Both the position numbers and the translations under genes were made by a program. Below are positions 54,788 through 64,000 of a DNA stretch of 64,000 nucleotides, one piece after another (position 1 is the stretch's first letter; each line of letters opens with the position of its first letter). This DNA comes from Selaginella moellendorffii (Eukaryota > Streptophyta > Lycopodiopsida > Selaginellales > Selaginellaceae), in contig NW_003314310.1 of NCBI RefSeq assembly GCF_000143415.4, positions 684,611-748,610 on the forward strand, in the 5' to 3' direction. Under the pieces are notes generated by a model. It worked only from the letters and a program-made list of their open reading frames with translations. It made no database searches and was not told the DNA's origin.

Positions 54788-57125
54788 ATAAATGTTCACC
54801 CTAAACCGGTTTTGGAGCAAATTCTTGAGAAATCTGAATTATGGTGATGGCATTGGTGCTAAAGAGATCTTAGAAGTAAGGAGTATACTCTTAGAACATT
54901 ATGTTGACTCAAGGCTTTGATCAAAGCTTCTTTAGTTTAGAAAACTACTTAGACATAGTTTAAAAGTAGATTTATCCCAAGTTTAAGTCTACTATGTATA
55001 TTGCAAAATCTTATGAGATTTGAATAAGACTCACGAATTGAAAATTTGAAAGCGATTATCAGAAACCACTATAACTATTCGAACTACTTTATGCATAGTA
55101 CAACTAAGTGAATTAGTCAAGGCTCATCTCTTACATATAAAGAGCTGACTCAAACATTTGAGATTACAAACACTGCTTAATGTGAAAGGTGTCACTCTTT
55201 TATAGATTTTGAGAGCACTTATATCACACCTATTTATTTATATATTTGCTTTTTGTCTATGCCTCACTACAAGGGATATAAGGCATGTTTCATGTGATTG
55301 CCCTTGATTCCTCTTTATGGGGCTAGATGTGTGAAAATCTACCCTTCAGATTAGTTGAGTGACACTCAATTGATAGGGGAAACATTCACCACTCTATATG
55401 TGAAACACCCTTTACAAAACGTGGACCACAATTTGTGAAATATGATCCATAGTTGTATGTATGTCCTCACATAAGAGAATGAATATTTTCCATATAGGCA
55501 AAATTATATAAGTACTCTAGTAAAAGTTATAACTCAATTTCCACTTACATCTGGAATGCACAAATCACTCCATGTGCTAATAAAATTTTTGTTAGATGAA
55601 ACAGTTGAGAGGCTTCACACCATAAATGTAGAATAAAGAGCTATAGAGCTTGCTACTAAGCTTAGGCATTAGTTTTGGAAACACTACTACCATCACTTTA
55701 ATCTCTAAAGAACTAGAACAAGTTTAAAGGGGTTTTATCTAAAAAAGTGAAATAGCTATATATACTTCCAGAAATTTTGAAATATATTTCAAAGCTCAAG
55801 GATTTATCATACAAGATTTAGCAAAGATTTATATTGACCATTACTACTTGTTGGTGAAGAGGTTAAAGAGAACTTTTCCTTGAAAAGCAATTTTTATCTA
55901 GATATAAAATAAAGTCTTCCGTGAATTAGTTATTATATGTTTGATATGCTACCTAATGTCATTCCACAAGAAAATTAATCTAGAATAGGCTATCATGTGC
56001 TAGATAATATAACCCTTATATTAATTTCACAAGGCAATTTCACAGAATAATCTCCATGCCCCATTCAAATTAGTCTCTAATGTTGATCCATTTAAAAGAG
56101 GTTTTCCTAAAATTTGCCAAGAATAACAAGCCACTCTTTCTAATTTCAATTGTAAGGGCAAAGTTGATTGTAAACAAAAGGGTAAAACCCATTGTGAAAC
56201 AAACAAGTTACTCCAGAATTGACTCTTATATACCAAAGATCTTGCATTAAATTAATCTTAACCATATTAGGCACAAGCAAAAAAGGAAGGTCCTCCTATG
56301 CACATAGGTGGAAAGATTGAGAATTGATAACCCTCTATAGTCTTGATAAAAGTTGATTAGGGGAATTAGGATAGATAAAATAAGAATGTTTACTAACAAT
56401 TCACCACACCTATCAAAAGATATATTTTGCTTATAGATTAGAAGTTGGTTGATCCTCACTCTATGTGACTAGGCAAAAGTATAAAAAAGCAAAAATTAAA
56501 CTATTTTGTATGTTTAACTAAGCTAAGAAATGATAGATTTAATGAAATTGTCTAAACAACTTGATGAATTATCAAGTAAAATACTTGATAATATTTTGCT
56601 TAAGGTATATAGAAGTCTAACTCCTTGTACCTTTACTATTATCAAAGAAAGTGTAATAATACACCTAGATTACTTTGTAAGTATACAGTGTAAGCAAGAT
56701 TTATATCTATATAGTTACATATACAAAAAGAAAATAGTACCATAATTTTTCCTAGATAAAGAGATAATCTACCTATCTAAGTTAGATGCAAATCCTAAGT
56801 ATCATAACCTGTAAAGGATTTATAAAATTCTATCTAATAAAAAATTGCTAAAATTTTATGCAATCTTAGGCAAAAAAGCTATTATAGGATAATAAATCTT
56901 GGATACCCATATACAGAAATACACTTGCTAATAATTGGGCTAATAGACGTTGTATCAAATCAGAATCTAGATTGATAGGCAATAAAATTTTGTGGAGTAA
57001 AAGTCTTTTAAGATGGACCACACATAAGTAAGATAGATACGCTATGAAAAATAACATTTGTTATTTGAAATTTTTTTAGACTTTTGTATAAAAAATGTCC
57101 TAGACATTTGACTTCTAAAGGAAAG
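54788..57125. other. AT-rich intergenic DNA; nothing recognised
   Basis: No supported coding region, RNA gene or transposon motif. Short frames on both strands are of chance length for this composition. Confidence 0.3.
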
Positions 57126-58086
57126 TGTGAGTGATTAATTTTTCTGTTCTACTTTAATCATTTAACTACACCTCTAACTACTTGAAAGAGTCTCATTCAC
57201 AACCTCCATAAGTCTAATCCAGGACTTAGGGCTTGCTAGCCCCGAGAATGGCATCCATGCCACTTAACTTTTGCACTTGCTCCAAGTGCTTCATGTGTCC
57301 AATCTCATGACTGACACCTAAAGGTACCACTAATATATCAGCCCATTACACTAAAGCCATACTTATTCACCTTTGTCACACTGGTGATCCAACACTATTG
57401 ACATCGTAGTCTATCTCCTAAAGATTGGGCTATCCATCTATGAGTGATCATCCCAGATCCACTCCTTAACATCTTTAGGATGCCTGTAGACATGGGGAAC
57501 AACCTTCCTCAATATCCTTTTTTCAATCCCCACTAAGTCTTTTTCTGTTCATGGCCGTGTTCGCCAATATTGCCACTGGGTCAAGGCCCACCGGCTAGAC
57601 CACTAAGTCCCATTATCCTTTAGGACTTCCTCACCATGTGACCATATCCTTGGTCACTACACTAAAGGATTGCCCCTCTTCCTTTCCACAGTCTAGGATT
57701 TTGGGATAACATTTCGGAACACCGTGGCCATACACGAGCCTCATGGGTACTCTCCCCACTTTCCGCTTTTGGGTGCTCTAGCCATGGGGCTAGAGCGAGG
57801 TTTCGTTGAGCCACACCAGGTATCCAAGTAAGTAGTGCCACCCATGCTTGGATTGGGAGCATTGGCCATTTGATCTCCCAGGGGAACTAGAGCTGGCTTT
57901 TGAACACTTCACCAAGCTACCCCGCTTGTCAGTCCGTAGTCACTCTAGCTTTGGACTTCTCAGTGGTTATCTCATCACCCAACACTTGCCTTCTTGGGCC
58001 AAACTAGCCTGTCCTAGCCAAATTGGCTCCATTGGGGTCCAACTCCCACACTCTCCCTACTATACTTTTGAAACCCCTTACAACTG

Positions 58087-58102
58087 CCCCCCCCCCCCCC
58101 CC
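58087..58102 (+). repeat. Poly-C run of 16
   Basis: Sixteen consecutive C residues within unit 1, followed by TCGGGGGA. The corresponding place in unit 2 has only a short C-run. Length may be imprecise from sequencing. Confidence 0.7.
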
Positions 58103-58146
58103 TCGGGGGACGATTGCTTTGGGCTTTCACCCAACAGCATATATTA

Positions 58147-58735
58147 GTATTCGGACTCGGACTCAGTCTCAGTCTCGGTCTCGGTCTCGGTCTTAGTCTC
58201 GGTTCCATCTCAGACTCCATCTTGGACTCCATCTCAGGTCCACTTTGGACTCCATCTTGGGTCCATCTTGGACTCCATCTCAGGTCCATCTCGGACTCTG
58301 TCTCGGGTCCATCTTAGACTCTATCTTAGACTCTATCTTGGGTCCATCTTGAACTCTATCTCGGACTCCATCTTGAGTCCATATTGGACTCCATTTCAGA
58401 CTCCATCTCAAGTCCATCTTGGACTCCATCTTGGGTCCATCTCAGACTCCATCTTGGGTCCATCTCAAACTCCATCTTAGGTCCATCTCAGACTCTATCT
58501 TGGACTCCATCTCAGACTCCATCTCATGTCTATCTTATACTCCATCTTGGGTCCATCTCAAACTCTATCTCGGGTCCATCTTAGACTCCATCTTGAACTC
58601 CATCTTAAGTCCATCTCAGACTCCATCTTGGGTCCATCTCAGACTCCATCTTGGGTCCATCTCAAACTCCATCTTGGGTCCATCTCGGACTCCATCTTAA
58701 ACTCCATCTCGGACTCCATCTCGAGTCCTTCCATG
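58147..58735. repeat. Satellite array 1, GGACTC-derived
   Basis: Starts with hexamers of the type GGACTC and GGTCTC (58150-58200), then changes to 11-12 bp units of the types GGACTCCATCTC and GGGTCCATCTT. Many units carry C-to-T changes (CATCTTGG instead of CATCTCGG). Open frames reading SISDSILGPS-like repeats across it are a by-product of the periodicity. Confidence 0.85.
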
Positions 58736-60786
58736 TGTTATGTGTTGGTCCTTTTATGTCCTTTTTTTAGAGACTCATTTATTGCTTGCTTTGTGCTTAT
58801 TCCTCGAGTTCTGCGTTAGGAGTCCACTCCCGCTCTTGACTTTTCGAGTTGGAGATTTTAGTCCATATATGTTACACTCATTTGGCTTCTGCCTCAGCCA
58901 CTACCATGTGGCACCCTTTCAGCTCCTCTTTGGGGCCTAGGGATTTTATGTCTCACAACTCCACCACCCATAGACAAAGTTTGATGTCCTCATTGAATGG
59001 TAAACCATTTTATAAAGTAACACTAGCATATATTACCCTTTTCATCTTTAGCACCAAGCTAATATTTATCAATGGTTGGTCACTGAAGGCTCACTATGCC
59101 TTTCTTATCCTCTAAGGAGTATAGTCTCTCCAACTTAGAAACTCATTAGACCACTTATGGTGGTTTTTTTCCTTTATTAGTTTAGTTCTCGCTAAACCTG
59201 TTAGAGATACCTTTTCTATCTCAATCCCACTACTCATTCTTGAGTAGTTTCAACCTCTATCGATATAACCATTCCTCTTTAAAACTTTTAATCTTGACTT
59301 CTCGAAGTCAATTTTCTAAGTGTCTCCGACACCTTTCATTGCACATATTGTACAAATTCCATATCCCTATCCTAGGAAATTCTCTATTTGAGGGCACTAT
59401 TATCCTCTATTTTATTTCATGCCACCCTTGACACTAAATTTCAGTTATTATAAGTTGTGCTAGAACTGTCCATAGCCCTATCATTTGGCTATCTTGCTGC
59501 TCCCTCCCTTGGAGCTTTCACCTTTGCCAAATTGGAGTATTTTGGAATCCATCCTTGGAAACACACTTTCTTTCTCATAATTCGTTAGCATCCAACACAT
59601 TAGTGTTCCTTGCCTAACTTTATCATTTGGATTCCTTCTAATGAATTCCATGGCCCAAATTTGATCACCACTCTTTTGCTAATATCCATTGATTGTTGTA
59701 CAAAACAATATAAGATCACTACCTCCATCCTTAAGATATTTTTTTGGTTCCATGGCAACGGCTCCACTTTGCTAAGTCCGGAGGGCCTATGTAAGCGACT
59801 AAATTTTCCATTCTACTTTAGTCACTTAACCACACCTCTAACCACTTGGAGGAGTCTCATTCACAACCTCCATAAGTCCAATCCAGGACTTGGGACTTGC
59901 TAGCCCCGAGAATGGCATCCATGCCACTCAACATTTGCACTTGGTCCAAGTGCTCCACGTGTCCGATCCCATGACCGACACTCAAAGGTACCACCGACAT
60001 AGCAGCCCGTTACGCTAAGGCCATGCTCAATCACCTTTGCCACACTGGTAGTCCAATACCACTTGCATCACCGTCTTGGCTCTCCAAGACTAGGCAAACC
60101 ATCCGTCAGTGGTCATCTCAGATCCACTCCTTAGCATCCTTAGGATGCCCACCGACAAGGGGAATAGCCTTCCCCAATATCCCTCTGTCAGTCCCCACTA
60201 AGTCCCTTTCTGCCCCTGGCCATGTTTGCCAACACTGCCACTGGATCGAGACCCACAGGCCCGACCACTAAGTCCCACGATCCTCTGGGACTTCCTCACC
60301 CCACGACTGTGTCCTTGGTCACTACCCCAGAGGACTGCTCCTCTTCCTTTCCACAGTCTGGGCTTTCGGGGCAACATTTTGGAACACCGTGGCCTTACGC
60401 GAGCCACCTGGGTACTCTCCTCGTCTTCTGCCCTTGGGTGCTCTAGCCATGGGCTTAGAGCGAGGTTCCGTTGAGCCACGACAGGTATCCAAGTAGGTAG
60501 TGCCACCCACACTTGGACTGGGAGCATCGGCCAGTCGATCTCCCGGGGGAACTAGAGCCGGCTCTTGAACACTTCACCAAGCTACCCCGCTTGTCGGTCT
60601 GTGTTCACTCTAGTCTTGGACTTCCCAGTGGGCAGCTCATCACCCAACACTGGGTCCGGCCTTCCTGGGCCAAACTGGCCTTTCCTGGCCAAACTGGCTC
60701 CACTGCAGTCCTCCCCCTACTATACTTTTGGAGCTCACCAAACCCCCCAGGGTCTGGGAGACGAACGCTTTGGGCTTTCACCCTCT

Positions 60787-60874
60787 CAGGCTCCGGACTC
60801 GGACTCGGACTCGGACTCGGACTCAGACTCGGACTCGGACTCGGACTCGGGCTCGGTCTCGTTCTCGGTCCCGA

Positions 60875-60908
<34 letters not shown>

Positions 60909-61300
60909 AACTTCGGACTCCATCTCGGACTCCATCTCGGACTCCATCTCGGACTCCATCTCGGGTCCATCTCGGACTCCATCTCGGGTCCATCTCGGAC
61001 TCCATTTCGGGCCATCTCGGACTCCATCTCGGGTCCATCTCGGACTCCATCTCGGACTCCATTTCGGGTCCATCTCGGGTCCACCTCGGACTCCATCTCN
61101 NNNNNNNNNNNNNNNNNNNNNNNNNNNNNNNNNNNNNNNNNNNNNNNNNNNNNNNNNNNNNNNNNNNNNNNNNNNNNNNNNNNNNNNNNNNNNNNNNNNN
61201 NNNNNNNNNNNNNNNNNNNNNNNNNNNNNNNNNNNNNNNNNCTCCAACTCGGGTCCATCTCGGACTCCACTTCGGACTCCAACTTGAGTCCATCTCGGAC
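60787..61300. repeat. Satellite array 2, GGACTC-derived, with assembly gap
   Basis: A clean run of GGACTC hexamers (60795-60855), then GGTCTC hexamers (60856-60905), then GGACTCCATCTC dodecamers alternating with the 11-mer GGGTCCATCTC. The array is interrupted by unknown bases. Confidence 0.88.
61100..61241. other. Assembly gap, 142 N
   Basis: Run of N inside satellite array 2. The true length of the array is unknown, since collapsed tandem repeats are the usual cause of such gaps. Confidence 0.99.
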
Positions 61301-62399
61301 ACTTCCACATGTCATGTGTTGGTCCTTTTGGGTCCCTTTTTGGAGCCTCGCTTTTTGCTCGCTTCATGCTCGTTTCTCGAGCACTTCGTTGGGAGTTCCA
61401 CTCCCGCTCTTGACTTTTCAAGTTGGAGCTTTTGGTCCAAACGTGTTATGCTCGTTTGGCTTTCGCTTTGGCCAATACCACATGGCGCCCCTCCGGCTCC
61501 ACTTTGGGGCCTAGGGATTTTGTGTCTCACAACTCCACCACCCATAGACGAAGTTCGATGTCCTCATCGAACGGTAAACCATTTTATAAAGTAACATCCG
61601 CATGTGTTACCATTTCCATCCTTGGCACCTAGCCAATATTTGTCAATGGTTGACATTGAAGGCTCACCATGCCTTTTGCATATTCCTCAATGGTTTGACT
61701 CCAAAGGCTCACCATGCCTTGCCCATCCTCTAAGGAGGGTAGTCTCTCCAACTTAGAGACTGATTAGACCACATGTAGTGGTTCTCTCCTTTCCTTGGTT
61801 TAGTTCTCGCTAAACCTCTTAGAGACCCTTCTCTAAGTCAATCCCGCTACTCCTTCTCGAGTGGTCTCATTTTCCCTCGACATAATCCATGCACCTTGGA
61901 ACTTTTAATTCTGACTTCTCGAAGTCAATTTCCTAGGTGTCTCCGACACCTTGCATTGCACATATTGTGCAACTCCACTTCCTCATCCTAGGAAGTTCTC
62001 CACTTGAGGGCACCATCATCCTCTGTTCGATTTCATGCCACCTTTGTGCACTGAGTTCCAGTTATCATATTTTGGTGCTAGGGCTGTCCATGGCCCTATC
62101 TTTTGGCTACTTTGCCGCTCCCTCACTTGGAGCTTTTACTTCGCCAAATTGGAGCACTTAGGAATCCATCCTTAGAAGTCCACTTCCTTTCCCACAAACC
62201 GTTAGCATCAAACTCATTAGTGTTCCTTGGCTAACTTTGCCATTTGGATCCCTTCCATTAAATTCCATGGCCCAAACTTGGCCACCAGTCCTTTGCTCCT
62301 ACCCTTGATTGTTGCACCCAACAATATAGGATCGCTACCTCCATTTTTGAGGTATCCTTTCGGTTCCATAGCAAAGACTCTTCTTTGCCAAGTTCGGAG

Positions 62400-64000
62400 G
62401 ATGTTCACCCCTAGCACGTCTCTTTAGCATCTTTTGCTATGGGCTCTATCCACGGCCCAACTTCGTGACCCTCCCATGGGTCTCTTATAGAGACTACTTT
62501 CCTCGGATTCACTATGCCATCGCACGGACATAGTTTATTTCCGTTAGGTGCTCTTCCCACTTGGTCATCATGACCAAGCCACACCACCTTAAACAGTTCA
62601 ATTTTAACATTTTGAACCAGGAACTTCATTCCTTAGCCAACCAAGGACCTTGTCCTCATTTGGCCATAATATCACCTAGTGATCTCACCTTGGCACTTTA
62701 ACAGAGTTGCCAAGAGGTACTTGGTCTTCTAGACCTTCAAGTTGTTGACTATAACCCCGGGGGCATCCCCCACACTTGGCGATGCACCCAAGCCAGCCCT
62801 TACGGCCAAGGGTTCATAGCAACCGAGATTAGGTGTCCCCATCTCGCTCACCACGTCCTTGGTGCCACCTGCACCAAAGCGTTCAAGTTAGATATGCCGA
62901 GCTTTCACACTAAGCAATCTAACCGTGCATCACGACTCCGAGGCATCCCTCGCTTGGCGGTGTGCCCAAACCAGTCTCCCCACTGAGAGTCCATGACCAC
63001 CGAAATATGAGTGTCCTCATATTCCAAACCATCACCACGCCCTAGTGATTTGGGACTCGAACCCAAGCACTAGAGAGTCGGGACTCGAACCCAACCTCCG
63101 TATATGCATCTACGGACGGCATCACACAAGATGCCTGGCGTGACTCCCCACGCCGGTGCACCAACTTATTTTTAAAGCGCGCTACAGATCACAGCTTAGG
63201 AACCTAGTTCCTCCACACTGCCAAGTCCTCTCACTTGACATGTCTGTGATCATGCATGGACTCCTCCATGCTCGGCCCCATGGCCCACCCTTTTTGAAGT
63301 TATCACCTTCAACTAGGGTATTTGTTCCCCCGACGTGCCAATCTCGCTTGGCAAGTCCTTCGACCACTGTAACATGGTTCCTGCATAAGCGTGAAAGTCC
63401 TTGACCATCGACTTTCGTTCAAAGCCCTCTCTTTGAACACTCGGGAACTACTTCCCTAACCTTGATAGCCTTGCCTCATGGCAAGCTTCAAGACCACGCT
63501 TCTGCTGCGCCACTCTGATTTCGCGCGTTCCATGAACCATTTACACTTGGCCTTTCTAGGTACTAAGCTACCTAGAATCGTCTTTGGGAACCTTGAAGGA
63601 ACTCTGTCCCTCAGCTTGCTAAGGCCTCCCTTTTTGCAAGCCTTCCAAATGCCACATAGTCTAACATGGACAATCCCATAACTTAGACTCTCCATGGCAT
63701 CACGGTTGCTAGCGGCAACACCCTCGAGCCCCCACTTGATTCTCCACTCCCAGCTGGCATAACCAACCTTGGTTATGCCCTTCGATTTCTATGGTTCAGT
63801 TCCATCCCAATACTACTTGCCTTTTGGCCCCATATGTTTCTTTTGGTTATTCTCCTCCAGACCAGGAGGATAGCTTTGCACTTTCTATCATGCCTTAGCA
63901 AGTATTCTTAGGGATGAACCTACCCAATAGCCCAGGGAGTGGTTCCTCAATTCGGGTATGCTCACCTTATAATCCCATACACTGGGGTTACATTGTTGCT
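62400..64000. other. Repeat-derived sequence continuing from unit 2
   Basis: Non-coding, fairly GC-rich. Two related segments about 181 bp apart (around 62763 and 62944) share the pattern GGCATCCC...CTTGGCG then CCCAAxCCAG. GGGACTCGAACCCAA occurs twice (63052-63066 and 63082-63096). I see no open frame with a known domain. It probably belongs to the same large element as the tandem units. Confidence 0.4.

Larger units (their letters stand above)
57126..59789. repeat. Tandem duplication unit 1 (2.66 kb), AT-decayed copy
   Basis: Begins TGTGAGTGATTAATTTTT and aligns along its length with unit 2, which begins 2664 bp later with TGTAAGCGACTAAATTTT. Shared landmarks are the block CTCATTCACAACCTCCATAA, CCCCGAGAATGGCATCCATG, the satellite array and the ending GGTTCCAT...TTTGC. 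Unit 1 more often has T where unit 2 has C, and A where it has G. No protein is encoded that I recognise, so this is probably a non-coding part of a large retroelement. Confidence 0.75.
59790..62399. repeat. Tandem duplication unit 2, better preserved copy
   Basis: Aligns with unit 1 from TGTAAGCGACTAAATTTT to the GTTCGGAGG near 62391. Its C-rich, CG-containing state is better kept (CTCGGACTCGG against CTTGGACTCC in unit 1). Sequence continues beyond 62400 without a counterpart in unit 1, so unit 1 is the truncated copy or the duplication ended there. Confidence 0.75.

Noticed and set aside
58147..58735. CRISPR-like array
   Set aside because: Direct 11-12 bp units without unique spacers, in a eukaryotic repeat; this is a satellite.
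58114..58819. Repeat-like ORFs over satellite array 1
   Set aside because: Same cause: periodic sequence without stops, no start context, no domain.
60565..61594. Long overlapping ORFs over satellite array 2, including Ser-Asp and Arg-Thr repeat proteins on both strands
   Set aside because: They are open only because the 6/11/12-bp repeats lack stops, they occur in many frames at once, and they run through unknown bases.
57126..62399. Units 1 and 2 as the two LTRs of one retrotransposon
   Set aside because: They are directly adjacent with no internal region, and the ends do not show a convincing TG...CA pair or target duplication.

Overview
The window looks like nuclear DNA of a land plant. 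Introns are very short (mostly 45-90 bp), genes are packed closely and often head to head, and the gene set is plant-typical: an STP-type hexose transporter, P-class PPR protein, GDSL lipase, SR splicing factor, DUF674 protein, FGAM synthase and ARID-ELM2 protein. Compact introns, many PPR relics and AT-rich repeat blocks fit a lycophyte such as Selaginella. That assignment is inference from style and recall, not from a search.

Left half (1-32.4 kb), gene-dense. From left to right: an STP sugar transporter (minus, 3' end outside the window); a 17-exon leishmanolysin-like M8 metalloprotease (minus); a 21-exon MABP1/WDR62-like WD40 scaffold (minus), divergent from a small plant-specific protein (plus); an SC35-like SR protein (plus); a GDSL esterase/lipase (plus); a DUF674 protein (minus); about 3 kb without a convincing gene, containing a decayed hAT transposase; a ribosomal-L1-domain nucleolar protein (minus), 72 bp from the divergent 31-exon FGAM synthase gene (plus); an unidentified conserved-looking protein with a lysine-rich tail (minus); and a two-exon PPR protein (minus). 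Except for the first gene, the models were built exon by exon from GT/GC...AG boundaries and phases that keep the reading frame.

Right half (32.4-64 kb), repeat-rich. It holds a Ty3/gypsy integrase relic, fragments of PPR genes, a 61-bp minisatellite, an ARID-ELM2-SANT gene that is the only clear cellular gene of known family here, a 5'-truncated but open LINE with a perfect 13-bp target-site duplication, an interlocked inverted repeat, and a 2.66-kb tandem duplication. Each unit of that duplication carries a GGACTC-derived satellite, and an assembly gap lies in the second array.

The most novel item is a pair of intact single-exon ORFs (34555-34992 minus; 48975-49427 plus). They encode related small proteins with signal peptides and conserved cysteines, they match no family I recognise, and both lie in AT-rich repeat DNA.
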